From Prorocentrum cordatum (lineage: Eukaryota > Sar > Dinophyceae > Prorocentrales > Prorocentraceae), in contig CAUYUJ010004971.1 in the NCBI GenBank assembly GCA_963575745.1, positions 1 through 64,000 of the forward strand: a stretch of DNA of 64,000 nt. The letters are read 5' to 3'. The translations under genes and the position numbers were made by a program. This document shows, piece after piece, positions 31,558 to 42,040 of this stretch. The stretch's first letter is position 1, and each line of letters begins with the position of its first letter. The notes under the pieces were generated by a model, which worked only from the letters and a program-made list of their open reading frames with translations, was not told the DNA's origin and searched no databases.

Positions 31558-32228
31558 TATTCGAGACTCGTGCTCTCGCAGATACGCTGCGGTGCACATG
31601 GCAGTGCTCTCGCCCATGTCTCGCCTGTCAGCGTCCCTGGGAATCCTCAGGAACACGCAGGAGTGCACGTTTTCGCTCGCCGACCTATGACCCAAACGTC
31701 CGACAGAGGTGACCGAGGGCCGAAATCAAGAGAAACGCCCGGACAAAATACAACTACATCGACGGAGATCCCTGACTTCTGATCCGCCGTACTTTGTCCG
31801 ACTTGACATTGGATCGGAAATGAACCTCAAACGATACGAACAAATAACGCGAAAACTTCTGCCTCAGAACGGCAGGGCTGATGTTTCCACACAGGTATGG
31901 CGGGAACAGGGACGGCAAGGCAGGGCGCAAATCGACACCTGAGGCGCTTGAAAAGCAGGGCGGGAATAGCGGCCCTACTTGCGAAGTCGCCCAAAAGCAC
32001 GACGGAGCCGAAGCCGAGGCGAACGTTTTCTTATTCGGCGCTTCGACAGTGGGCGGAAGGGGCGGGGGAAGGGGGGGGGGGTCCTGGCCCCAGACCTCTG
32101 ATTAGCGCGACAGGATGCAACGGGCGCCAAAAACGGCCAAGCTCTGGCTACTCCCTGGGGGGGGGGGGAGGCGGGCGAGGGCCCGCGCCGATCGGCAGAA
32201 GCCATGCACAAGGCCCCCTCTGTCCTTA

Positions 32229-32432
32229 GTGGGCCCTGGAGTTTCTCTGCCACTTCCCACGCCGTTTTTGTACCGGTTCCGTCGCCGTTTTTTGACCGCT
32301 TCCGGCTCCGGTTCCAATCCTGGAGCCGTTTTTGTTGCCGTTTCCGGTCGCCGTTTTTTTTGCCGTTTCCATTTTCAATGGACATTTTTTTGGAAACGGT
32401 GAAAAAGCGGCCCTGCCGTTTCCGGGGCCCAC
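32229..32432. mobile_element. TIR element family E, copy 1
   Basis: 204 bp between GTGGGCCCTGGAG and the inverted GGGGCCCAC. Interior with several CCGTTTNC/GCCGTTTTT units. Same length as copy 2 at 41768-41971. Confidence 0.85.
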
Positions 32433-32437
32433 AAAGC

Positions 32438-32522
32438 CCGGAGGAGGAGGAGGAGGAGGAGGAGGAGGAGGAGGAGGAGGAGGAGGAGAAGGAGGAGGAG
32501 GAGGAGGAGGAGGAGGAGAGGG
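32438..32522. repeat. (GGA)n tract
   Basis: GGA triplets abutting the right end of the family E element. Confidence 0.95.
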
Positions 32523-32753
32523 GAAGGGTTCTCAGGAGGCCTGCCATGCACAGGGCCCCCCCCTGTCTGCGAGATCCGGCTCTCGGATATAACTCGGCCC
32601 CCCCCCCCGCGGCGAGGGCGCTCCGAGGCCGGAGCGCCCCCCCTCAGAGCCCCGCGGAGCAGAACGGAAGCTCGGCGCCCTCGCATCCTCGCAGGGGCCA
32701 GGGCGCCTTTTCTGGGGAGACGGAAAGGGTCGGCTGCACGCAAGAGGGACCCC

Positions 32754-32870
32754 CTCGCCGTCGCTCGGACGTCCATTCCCCGTGCATTTGTCGGTTTCGT
32801 GCGCGTTTTTTCGGTTTCGTGCCTGTTTTTGTCCGTTCCCTGTGTTTTTCCTAACCATCCTGTGGTGTTG
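32754..32870 (+). mobile_element. TIR element family H, 5' part
   Basis: CTCGCCGTCGCTCGGACGTC and CATTCCCCGTGCATTT match the left end of family H. No right end was found. Confidence 0.5.
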
Positions 32871-33054
32871 GGTCCTCGTTTTGAAGAGACGGTGCCCCGC
32901 GTTCCTCTCCTCCTTCCTCCTCCCCCTCCTCCCTCCTCCCCCTCCCTTCTCTCTTCCGTCAGAATGATCATCTGCAGCATCATCCTCATCCACATCCTCA
33001 TCCTCATCATCGTCTTCATCATCGTCCCCACCGCCCATGTCGTCACACCCCTCA

Positions 33055-33880
33055 CACGTTTCGTGGCCCCATAGGGAGCTCCACCGAAGGTCCCACTGGG
33101 GGCGTTCGCATGCGTCTCCCCCACCCAGGACAGCGTTTCGTGGCCCCATAGGGAGCTCCACTGAAGGTCCCAACAGGGGTGTTCGCATGCGTTTCCCCCA
33201 CCCAGGACAGCGCTTCGTGGCCCCATACATAGGGAGCTCCACCGAAGGTCCCAATAGGGGTGTTCGCATGCGTCTCCCCCACCCAGGACAGCGTTTCGTG
33301 GCCCCATAGGGAGCTCCACCGAAGGTCCCACTGGGGGTGTTCGCATGCGTCTCCCCCACCCACGACAGCGCTTCGTGGCCCCATAGGGAGCTCCACCGAA
33401 GGCCCAAGTGGGGGTGTTCGCATGCGTCTCCCCCACCCAGGACACTGTTTCGTGGCCCCGTAGGGAGCTCCACCGAAGGTCCCAATAGGGGTGTTCGCAT
33501 GCGTCTCCCCGACGCAGGACAGCGTTTCGTGGCCCCATAGGGAGCTCCACCGAAGGTCCCAGTAGGGGTGTTCGCATGCGTCTCCCCCACCCAGGACAAC
33601 GTTTCGTGGCCCCATCGGAAGCTCCACCGAAGGTCCCAATAAGGGTGTTCGCATGCGTCTCCCCCACCCAGGACAGCGTTTCGTGGCCCCATAGGGAGCT
33701 CCACCGAAGGCCCAAGTGGGGGTGTTCGCATGCGTCTCCCCCACCCAGGACAGCGTTTCGTGGCCCCATAGGGAGCTCCACCTAAGGTCCCAGTAGGGGT
33801 GTTCGCATGCGTCTCCCCTACCCAGGACAACGTTTCGTGGCCCCATGGGGAGCTCCACCGAAGGTCCCACTGGGGGTGTC
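33055..33880. repeat. 77-bp minisatellite, about 11 copies
   Basis: Units contain TTCGTGGCCCCATAGGGAGC and GTGTTCGCATGCGTCTCCCC. GTTCGCA occurs at 33104 and 33181 (77 bp apart), and one unit has a 4-bp insertion (ACAT). Confidence 0.95.
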
Positions 33881-34345
33881 ATTTCGGCACACCCCTCACA
33901 CGCTTCGTGGCTCCATAGGGAGCTGCACCGAAGGCCCCAGTGCCCGCGGCCGCATGCGTCCCCCACACCCATTTCGGCACACCCCTCACACGTTTCGTGG
34001 CTCCATAGGGAGCTCCACCGAAGGCCCCAGTGCCCGCGGCCGCATGCGTCACCCACACCCATTTCGTCACACCCCTCACACGTTTCGTGGCTCCATAGGG
34101 AGCTCCACCGAAGGCCCCCGTGCCCGCGCCCGCATGCGTCCCCCACACCCCTTTCGGCACACCCCTCACACGTTTCGTGGCTCCATAGGGAGCTCCACCG
34201 AAGGCCCCAGTGCCCGCGGCCGCATGCGTCCCCCACACCCATTTCGGCACACCCCTCACACGTTTCGTGGCTCCATAGGGAGCTCCACCGAAGGCCTCAG
34301 TGCCGCCGCCCGCATGCGTCACCCCCACCCATTTCGGCACACCCC
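33881..34345. repeat. 90-bp minisatellite, 5 copies, related to the 77-bp array
   Basis: CGCATGCGTC recurs at 33951, 34041, 34131, 34221 and 34311 (strict 90-bp period). Units share TTCGTGGCTCCATAGGGAGC with the neighbouring array and add CATTTCGGCACACCCCTCAC. 90 is a multiple of 3, so one plus frame stays open into the downstream exons. Confidence 0.95.
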
Positions 34346-34365
34346 CCGCATTTCTCGCACGGCAG

Positions 34366-34831
34366 GGTCATCACCACGGCGGCGTGCCAGGGGCGCACCG
34401 TGCGCGAAGGCGACGGGGCGGGGGAACGGCGCTCCGGGGGCGGCCAGACCTCCGGGGCGCGAGCAGTCCGCGGCCAGACCATCTCTCGGTCCTGTGGACT
34501 CTCGCCCTGGGCCGTCGGCTGCCCGGCGCGCTGCTCCCTCGGTCGACGTCGCCCAGGCGTGATCCTGGATTGCGGCCGCCACGAGGTAGGGAACGGCAAG
34601 AAGGAGGACGACGACTGGTGGCTGGAGCTCTACGTGCTGCTCTCGCGCGCCACGCGCCACGAGGACCTCCTGCTCATGCGGGCGCCGCGCATCGAGTTCT
34701 TCCTGGCAGGGCCGCCGCAGGGCTTGCGGAAGCAGCTGGAGCAGTTTGCGGCGCGCACGAAGCGGTGCAGGAGGGAAGCGACGGCCCTCGCCAGGGAGCT
34801 CGGCTTCACCGAGTTCATCCGCGAGGCCTGA
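34366..34831 (+). CDS. Helicase-like gene 3' end (two exons)
   Basis: The terminal exon 34557-34831 encodes GVILDCGRHE, then WWLELYVLLSRATRHEDLL and LLMRAPRIEFFLAGPPQGLR, ending in a charged helix and TGA. The LYVLLSRAT stretch resembles SF1 helicase motif VI (YVALSR type in Pif1/UvrD-like proteins). The short upstream exon 34366-34409 encodes VITTAACQGRTVREG, matching motif V (T-x-x-x-x-QG-x-T). Joining them needs removal of 34410-34556, a 147-bp GC-AG intron with AGG at both borders. The joined phase (GAA G|GC GTG) gives REGVILD, as expected for motif V followed by a beta strand. Being a multiple of 3 and stop-free, the intron leaves the genomic frame open. A 3' splice site precedes 34366 (CGCACGGCAG); the motif I-IV exons must lie upstream, beyond the minisatellites, or be absent. 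Host gene or retained fragment is undecided. Confidence 0.55.
34410..34556 (+). other. Probable 147-bp GC-AG intron
   Basis: Donor GAAG|GCGACG, acceptor GCCCAG|GC. Both borders carry AGG, a common feature of dinoflagellate introns. Removal joins two helicase-like motifs in phase. Confidence 0.5.
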
Positions 34832-34895
34832 CCTGAGGAGCGTCTCCCCCGAGCCGCGCCTTCTCTCGACTGCCCGACTAATTGTTTGGCCTCGC

Positions 34896-35152
34896 GCCGC
34901 GGACGACCCGCGCGCGTCGCTGGGACCCTCTCGGGGCGACCAGCGCGCGTCGCGGGAACTCCGTGCTGCGGGGGGCCCGGCGCCTCGTTCGCCCGTCGTC
35001 GCTCTGCCCAGCGGTCAGAGACTTGCCCGCTATCAGCCAGCCAGTTAGCTAGTCAGCTCTCTCTGCTTCGCGCAGCGGACGACCCGCGCGCGTCGCTGGG
35101 ACCCCGCCCGGGGCGACCAGCGCGCGTCGCGGGGACTCCGCGCTGCGCTGCG
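34896..35152. repeat. Direct duplication, about 78 bp, spacer about 100 bp
   Basis: GGACGACCCGCGCGCGTCGC then CGGGGCGACCAGCGCGCGTC occur at 34899-34970 and 35077-35150, downstream of the helicase stop. 35153-35490 is unique with no recognised gene. Confidence 0.85.
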
Positions 35153-35496
35153 CCCGCAGCCTTGGATTTTGGAGTGCGCGGGCAAAGAGGAAGGAAAAGA
35201 AGAGCCGAAAGCGGGCGCGATCCTCGCAAGAGGCGTGCCGACATGGGCGTCGCGACGTGCGGACGCTGCCGTCGGGGTTCCCGCGGAAGCTGCCTGCGGC
35301 GGCCACGCCCAGTGTCACGTGTGTTCGGACAGGCATGCTCGACACTTACACTAGGCGGCTCCATGATCGCATTCATGCAAATATATTCACTCGCGCGCAG
35401 ACCCATTCATACTCAGATTCCCTCGCGCTCTGACTCACCCGCGTTCTTTCTCTCGTAATCAAATCAATCGTAATCCTTTGCGTTGTGTACCCCGCC

Positions 35497-35555
35497 ACAT
35501 TTCGGCACACCCCTCATGCGGTTCGTGGCCCCATAGGGAGCGCCACCGAAGAAGA
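35497..35555 (+). repeat. Isolated copy of the 77/90-bp minisatellite unit
   Basis: CATTTCGGCACACCCCTCAT and TTCGTGGCCCCATAGGGAGC recur here, 1.1 kb past the array, so the helicase 3' exons are bracketed by the same repeat. Confidence 0.8.
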
Positions 35556-35640
35556 TACTCCCAATTGCGATACTCACAACTGCATATGGTTGGGTCCTTC
35601 GCCAGGATAATTTATGTTTTTTGTCGGCTTTCGTGTCCAA

Positions 35641-35697
35641 GGATGCTCCTCGATGGTCCTCGCCGAAGGAAAAATGCACACGTCCGAGCGATGCCAA
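35641..35697 (+). mobile_element. TIR element family H, 3' part
   Basis: GATGCTCCTCGATGGTCCTC and GCACACGTCCGAGCGATGCC match the right half of 36018-36146. Confidence 0.5.
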
Positions 35698-36017
35698 GAC
35701 CCCAGGAAAGGGCGACATTTGGTGCGCAACTGCACAGGGGACGCGGGGTGGCCAAACCTGGGCGCGCAAGCCGCTGCTCCCGCTTCGCGTTCGATCGGCG
35801 GACCCCGCGGGGCCCGCGCCAGGGGTCCTTCAGGCGAGAGGCTACCCTTATGTCTGGTCGAAAAGGCGCCGATGCCGCTGCTCCCCAGGCCTCTCCCAGG
35901 GTGCGGGCGGACCAGGACCTCGAGGCGAATCCAGCGCCAGTGGTGTCGACGAGGGCCTCCCTGGAGGCCCACAACAGAAAGGAAGAACGGGGGGGAAAAG
36001 GAAGCGGTACGGGTACC

Positions 36018-36146
36018 TCGCCGTCGCTCGGACCTCCATTCCCTGTGTTTTGTTCGGCTTCGTGCGTGGTTTTTTCCGCCGAATGATCAGGGATGCTCCT
36101 CGACGGTCCTCGCCGAAGGAAGAATGCACACGTCCGAGCGATGCCA
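36018..36146 (+). mobile_element. TIR element family H, copy
   Basis: CTCGCCGTCGCTCGGACCTC at the left and ACACGTCCGAGCGATGCC at the right form imperfect inverted repeats. 129 bp. Confidence 0.65.
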
Positions 36147-36164
36147 AGGACATGCGACATGCGG

Positions 36165-36332
36165 GAGGAGGAGGAGGAGGGAGGATGGAAGAGGAGGAGG
36201 AGGAGGAGGAGGAGGAGGAGGAGGAGGAGGAGGAGGAGGAGGAGGAGGAGGAGGATGGGAGGAGGAGGAGGGAGGGGAGGAGGAGGAGGGAGGAGGAGGA
36301 GGAGGAGGAGGAGGAGGAGGAGGAAGAGGCCC
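36165..36332. repeat. (GGA)n tract
   Basis: GGA triplets with GGAT interruptions. 36333-36490 is GC-rich, no recognised gene. Confidence 0.95.
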
Positions 36333-36492
36333 TCCCTGGGTGCCTGCTCCTCCTCCGGCGTCCACCCCGGCCGAGGACCCCAACCGCCAGGGGTCCGGGC
36401 CTCGGCCCGCGGCAGAGGCGCCGGCGGGCCCCCCCCGTCCCGCGCCTCACGGGTGCGGGCGGCCGACGGTGTGCGCGGGACAACAATAGGAA

Positions 36493-36649
36493 GGCACCAA
36501 CTATACACCAACACCGATCCTGGCCCAGGATCACCCTGGGCCCAGGATCGGTGTATACGCCCTCCTGCCCAGCGCAAGGAGGCGTATGCACCGATCCTGG
36601 GCCCAGGGTGATCCTGGGCCAGGATCGGTGTTGGTGTATAGTTGGTGCC
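36493..36649. repeat. Near-perfect inverted repeat, 69-bp arms, 19-bp spacer
   Basis: Left arm 36493-36561 (GGCACCAACTATACACCAAC ... GTATACGCC) and right arm 36581-36649 differ at one base (GTATAC vs GTATGC). Each arm also contains its own 13-bp inverted pair (ACACCGATCCTGG / CCAGGATCGGTGT), so four-way or cloverleaf folding is possible. Confidence 0.95.
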
Positions 36650-36891
36650 CTCCGAAACAAGTGTCGGGGGTTGCTAAACGCGCCCCTGGGCAAAGGTACC
36701 CCCAGCTTTTCGCTGAGTTTTGGAGCCCCTGGGGCCCTCTGGACCTCGTGAGGGGTGCTCTGGAGGCCGTGGGGGCATCCTTGGAAGCCTTGGGGGCACC
36801 CCTTTGGCCAGGGGCACTTCTAGGAACACCCGAAAGTGGGCACGATGCCCAACAACGGGCGACCGACAACGGAACAAGAAACTCGCCGTCG

Positions 36892-37018
36892 CTCGGATGT
36901 CCACTTCCCGTGCATTTTTCGGTTCCGTGCGCGTTGTTTGCTTTGCTCGTTGGTCGAGGAGGGTCCTCGATGGTTCTCGCGGAGGAAACAAATGCACACG
37001 TGGAAGCGAGCGATGCCA
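36892..37018 (+). mobile_element. TIR element family H, copy
   Basis: CTCGCCGTCGCTCGGATGTC at the left and AAGCGAGCGATGCC at the right, same layout as 36018-36146. 37019-37280 has a K-like fragment (GGGCAGGCGGCCTTCC, about 37060-37085) and no gene. Confidence 0.6.
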
Positions 37019-37281
37019 GGGAAGGGGGCACGAGGCCCAACGACGGGCGGCCGACAGCGGCCGCTGCTGGGCAGGCGGCCTTCCATCTCGCAGGGGCAAC
37101 ACTGCGGGCGAGGATCGTGCCCACATCCGCTGCAGCTTGCGGACTCGGGCGCTCTCCCCCCGAAGCCCCTGGAGCACTGGCTTTGGATACATGTCTGGCC
37201 CCCAGAGGCTCGGTTTTCCGCGCGAATCGGCCTTGCGGCGCCCCGTCCGAGAAATCCCAAGACGCACTGGCTGTGGATATC

Positions 37282-37284
37282 TAC

Positions 37285-37322
<38 letters not shown>

Positions 37323-37410
37323 AAAATACACACACACACACACACTCACACATATATGTATATATATATATACATACATATACATACATAAATATATGTA
37401 CACACATTGC
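37282..37410. repeat. (AT)n/(AC)n microsatellite
   Basis: Short dinucleotide tract, (TA)n then (CA)n then TATG/TACA units, unusual in this otherwise trinucleotide-dominated sequence. Confidence 0.95.
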
Positions 37411-37439
37411 CCGCGAGCGTCCGCGGCGGCACCGGACAG

Positions 37440-38590
37440 CGAGTCCTCTGCATGAACAGGACCTGCTGATGGGCATCGTACTCCGAGTTTCTTCGTAAGC
37501 GTCGGGTCGGCGTCACCCCCGCCGACAACCCCACATCGACCCCCGTCGCGGGCAGCCACCGCGCGCCGAAGGCGCTCCGACCCCCGTCGCGGCGCGACGA
37601 CGAGGCAAGGTTGACCCCCGTCGGGGGGGGCAGCCCCCCCCACGCTTATCACCAAAAACCCAAGTGAACGTTTTTTTATTCGGCGCTTCGACATTGGGCG
37701 GAAGCGGGGAGAGGAGGGGGGGGGGTCTGGCTCCAGGAATCTGCTTGCGACTGTTTGAAACCGTGCGTCCTATGGGGTAGGGACTCCACCTGCTCGAAAC
37801 AAGCACCAAAAAGCAGCTAAGATCTACTGGCCCGCGCCGATCGGCAAAACAATACATAAAAAACGATCACGTAACTCGCGGCGCGACGACCCCCGACCCC
37901 CGTCGAGGCGCGACGACGAGGCGCGGTTGACCCCCGTCGGGGGGTAACCCCCACGCGTCCCTGGCGCGCGGAGCGAGCCAGGGGCGGCGCCGGAGGCGCC
38001 GCCAGGGGAGCCCCAGCGCCGATCCCTAAAAACCGCGCGGAGCGCCAAAAGTTTATCTTCATAGCGTTTTTTCTTCTTCGATCTCCAGCACGAGCAGGAC
38101 ATGCTGTTGGGCATCGTACCCTTTAGTGCGACTGCTTGGAACCATGCGTCCTAGGGTGAGGGACTCCACCTGCTCGAAACAGGCACCCAGAAACAGCCAA
38201 GATCTACTCCATTCGGGGGGGGGAAGGGGGGCGCGAGGGCCCGAGCCGATCGGCAAAACAAGAAATAAAAAACGATCACGTACCCCGTTGCCCGTCGCGG
38301 CGCGACGACGAGGCGAGGTTGACCCCCGTCCGGGGGGTAGACCCCACGCGTCGCGGCGCCGGAGGCGCCGCCAGGGGAGCCCCAGCGCCGATCCAAGAAA
38401 ACCGCGCGGAGTGCCAAAAGCTCATGCTCACAGCGTTTTTTCTTCTCCGACCTCCAGCACGAGCAGGACCTGCTGGTGGGCGTCGTACCCATGAGCGCGA
38501 CTGCTTGGAACCGCGCGTCCTAGGGGGGAGGGACTCCGCCTGCTCGAGGCAGGCGCCCAGAAGCAGACAAGATTGAAGGGGCCCTGGGAC
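37440..38590. repeat. Composite tandem array (families I and J with a GTTGACCCCCGTC spacer)
   Basis: Three iterations of an ordered composite. The I block (CTCCACCTGCTCGAAACA, AGATCTACT, GATCGGCAAAACAA) is followed by CGGCGCGACGACGAGG / GTTGACCCCCGTC (37590-37630, 37900-37945, 38293-38340), then, in the last two, the J end (GGCGCCGGAGGCGCCGCC ... CCGCGCGGAG). An inverted I block recurs at 43150-43372. Confidence 0.7.
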
Positions 38591-38728
38591 ACGCAAATAA
38601 GTGCACACAAATAACAATATTCCCCACATGCTCCACACCTTTTGGATGTTTGTCTTTCCCCCCACTTCCCACATGTTTCAATCTTTTCTCGAGAATCGAC
38701 GACTAATTGTGTCCGTGTGTTTTTGTCC
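38573..38728 (+). repeat. Dispersed repeat family M, copy 1
   Basis: GGGGCCCTGGGACACGCAAA and TTTCCCCCCACTTCCCACAT match the tandem pair at 58780-59040. Confidence 0.6.
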
Positions 38729-38864
38729 TTGCTGGAAGATCTACTCCGTAGGATGGGGGGGGAGGGGGGTGCGAGGGCCCGCGACGATTGGCAAAACAAG
38801 AAGTAACAAAAACGCCCACGTACCCCATTCGGCCCGCGGCGCCGCGGCCCGAAGGTGGGCGGGA

Positions 38865-39115
38865 GGAGGAGGAGGAGGAGGAGGAGGAGGAGGAGGAGAG
38901 GAGGAGGAGGAGGAGGAGGAGGGACGAGAGTGAGGAGCAGCAGCAGCAGCAGCAGCAGCAGGAGGAGGAGGAGGAGGAGGAGGAGGAGGAGGCGGAGGAG
39001 GAGAGGAGAGGGAGGAGCAGGAGGAGGAGGGAGGAGGGAGAGCGGGAGGAGGAGAGAGGGAAGAGGGGGGAAAGGGAGGGAGGGAGGGAGGAGGGGGCAG
39101 AGGCGAATCTCCATC
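38865..39115. repeat. (GGA)n tract with (GCA)n insert
   Basis: GGA triplets interrupted by about eight AGC triplets at 38938-38961. 39116-39387 reads on the minus strand as a protein-like stretch (GLVAHLDAWSGWAEALGG) that matches nothing I recognise. Confidence 0.9.
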
Positions 39116-39387
39116 CTCTCCGCGCCCGTGCCGCTCGTGCCGAGCGGGAGGGGGGGGGGGGGGGGCGGGGGCCGCGCTCCTCCTCGCCCGCCGGGCCGCC
39201 CAGCGCCTCGGCCCACCCCGACCACGCGTCGAGGTGGGCGACGAGGCCCTGCCCCGGCGCGGGGGGGCCCCGCGGCCTGCCTCCCTCGAGGGGCGCCTCG
39301 CCCGTCCCGGCGCGCGCCACGGAGCCGCGTCCCCCGATGCCTCGAAACCAGATCGAGGCGGGTTGCTTTCGTCGTCTTCGGCCAGGG

Positions 39388-39475
39388 GGAGGAGGAGGAG
39401 GAGGAGGAGGAGGAGGAGGAGGAGGAGGAGGAGGAGGAGGAGGAGGAGGAGGAGGAGGAGGAGGAGGAGGAGGAG
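39388..39475. repeat. (GGA)n tract
   Basis: Nearly pure GGA triplets abutting a family D fragment. Confidence 0.95.
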
Positions 39476-39478
39476 GCC

Positions 39479-39592
39479 GCGGGGACCGTCAAAAAACGAC
39501 TCGGGATGAAAAACCGGTCCGGGGGAAATCGTCGGGAGGTCGGGGGCCCTTGTCTCGGAAACATCGGAGCGTCGGATGTCTGTGGAGCGCGG
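39479..39592 (-). mobile_element. TIR element family D, partial copy
   Basis: GGGACCGTCAAAAAACGACT, AAAAACCGGTCCGGGGG and GGAGCGTCGGATGTCTG. The left part is replaced by (GGA)n. 39593-39960 holds no recognised gene. Confidence 0.6.
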
Positions 39593-39964
39593 CCACAGCA
39601 CTTCACCCCGCGCGGCCTCGACCGCTGTGCGAATCAAAAGGTCGCCAGGCAAACAGGGAACACCAGACGAACCGCCCTGCGATAGGCAAGCACAGGCGCT
39701 GAACCGTGGCCCGAAGGATGGGCGAGCGTGCCGCATGCGAAACGAGAAGGGAAGACCCGTGCCTCGAACAAAGTCGCGACGTCGGGTGTCTGGGAGTCCG
39801 TGTCGTATCCATGTCGGGCTCGTCGAGGCCGTGCCGAATCCGTCGTGGCGGGTCGACGACGAGCCCTCGTCGGAGCGAGTTGCACAGGTAAAGGACACCG
39901 ATCTGTGGGGGGGAGGGCAGACGGGCCCCCCCGAAGATACAGCGCGAGGGACCTGTAGCGCGTG

Positions 39965-40230
39965 CGGCCTCCTCCTCCTCCTCCTCCTCCTCCTCCTCCT
40001 CCTCCTCCTCCTCCTCCTCCCTCCTCCTCCCCTCCCCCTCCTCCTCCTCCTCCTCCTCCTCCCTCCTCCTCCTCCTCTCCTCCTCTCCTCCTCCTCCTCC
40101 TCCTCCTCCTCCTCCTCCTCCTCCTCATCCTCCTCCTCCCCCTCCTCCCCCTCCCCCTCCCCTCTCCCCTCCTCCCCCTCCCCCTCCCCCTCCCCCTCCC
40201 CCTCGCCCTCGCCCTCGCCCTCCCCCCGCC
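39965..40230. repeat. (TCC)n tract
   Basis: CTC triplets passing into CTCCCC and CCCTCG hexamers. 40231-41450 is unique, lower-GC in 40680-41200, with no recognised gene. Confidence 0.95.
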
Positions 40231-41450
40231 TTCCGACCCGAGCACCTCTGCCTCCCGGCTCCCCAGACGGCATCCCTGAGATCCCCATCGCCTCGGGCTT
40301 CGGCCGTGCTCTGCGACGATGCCTCATCGGCTCGCACCGTCGGATCTCAGGGGGGGCCTGGCTCAGGGGGGGGGCAGACAGACAGAGAGACAGGGTCCCG
40401 CGCCGAAGGCACCCGCGCGGGTGCAGCGCGTGGGCGCCGAGGCGCCAGGACAGAACGAGCTGGCCGCTCAGCGGCAGGAGCCGTGGCGGAAGAGGGGAGA
40501 GCGTGGAGCGCCGGAGTCGGCTGCCAGAGCACCGCGTGGGGTGCTGTGGGTGCGGCGCCACGGCGACGGAGATGCCAGAGGACCAGCTCAGGGGGGGGGC
40601 AGACGCCCAGCTGGATTCGGCGGTACCCTGGTCCAGGCAGCGCAGTGAGCACTAGGTGAATTGGCAGGTCGCGTCGAGCACTTCCTTCGTAACATTAGCG
40701 CCGACTTTGGCACGGGCAAGAATAAGCAACGAACAAGAACAAGGAAGGTGCGCAACATAAATTGATCGATCATCCCCACCCGACTCCAAAAGATCAACCG
40801 TATCAAGAAACTCTGGTTCCATGCTAAACTAGTTGTTACGAGGCTACAACCGGCGGCTACCTTTGGAGGGGAGATGATGGGATGGGATATACACCGCAGG
40901 AGGTAGATTTCTTACGTGACGACTCTCACCTGCTAGAGTCATGGGTATTTCTAAGGGTGGGATGAAGTTGGGGTGGCTGCTCGACCTAACAAGGACTCGA
41001 ATAGAATAGCTGTCAGTACCTTCAGGCGTTACTGCCAGGAGTGGTGGCAAGCGAGTGATGCCGACCTCAAGAGAAGCGTTGGATTGGCTGCAGAAGAACT
41101 TGGCTATCGTGCGACTCTGGCTCATTGCCACAGCCACCCAGATGAAGCCAGCCGCTTCCGCCGATTGTCAGGTCCTATGGCTGATGTGCATCCCTGGATG
41201 AGATAGGTCGGGTGGGAGTTCACCATCCCAGGCATGGTCGGCCGTCGCATTGGGGACCTATGGCCTCTGGCAGACACCCAACTGGGGGGCTGCCAGGTAG
41301 GAGGCTCTTGCGAGGCAAAAAGCTGAATCCCTACCAAGGGGAAGATTCTGAAACAGACGCCTTGGTACAGCTACACACAGCTGCCGGGAGTCCTGAAAAG
41401 TGGGGGCATCGCACACGTGGGATGTGTGCATTCTTGCAGCCAACACGACA

Positions 41451-41593
41451 CGAGGAGGAGGAGGAGGAGGAGGAGCAGCAGGAGGAGGAGGTGGAGGGGG
41501 GGAGGAGAGGAGGAGGAGGAGGAGGAGGAGGAGGAGGAGGAGGAGGAGGAGGAGGAGGAGGAGGAGGAGGAGGAGGAGGAGGAGGAGGAGGAC
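41451..41593. repeat. (GGA)n tract
   Basis: GGA triplets with GCA and GGT interruptions. 41594-41767 unique. Confidence 0.95.
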
Positions 41594-41767
41594 ATCGTGC
41601 CTGGAAGGTGCCCCAAATGTGCCCCTGACAGAGAGGGCACTGACCGGAGGTGCCCGCCATGGCCGAGCACGCTGGGGAGGACCCTCCGTGACTCCGCACG
41701 CCATGGATGGCGACGCCTCCCTCCGCCGAGCGGCACACCCCAGCCTCTGCTGCGCGCAAAGACCTCA

Positions 41768-41971
41768 GTGGGCCCTGGAAACGACAGGGCCGTTTTGTTA
41801 CCGGTTCCGACGCTGTTTTCTTACCGCTTCCGTCGCCATTGTTTGACCATTTCCGGCTCCGGTTCCCATCCTGGAGCCGTTTCCGGTCGCCGTTTTTGTT
41901 GCCGTTTCCATTTTCAAGGGACATTTTATTGGAAACGGTGAAAAAACGGCCCTGCCGTTTTCGGGGCCCAC
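41768..41971. mobile_element. TIR element family E, copy 2
   Basis: 204 bp, GTGGGCCCTGGAAACGACAG at the left pairing with CTGCCGTTTTCGGGGCCCAC at the right. Clear homologue of 32229-32432. Confidence 0.9.
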
Positions 41972-42040
41972 AAAGGCGTAGACCCCTCAGGTAATGAAAT
42001 TCCCTATTTACGTTTTGTGGTTAAGCGGAGCTTTACGCTC

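Noticed and set aside
33052-34242. 396-codon minus frame and overlapping 432/468-codon frames
   Set aside because: They follow the 77-bp and 90-bp minisatellites; openness reflects a 90-bp (3n) period and GC bias.
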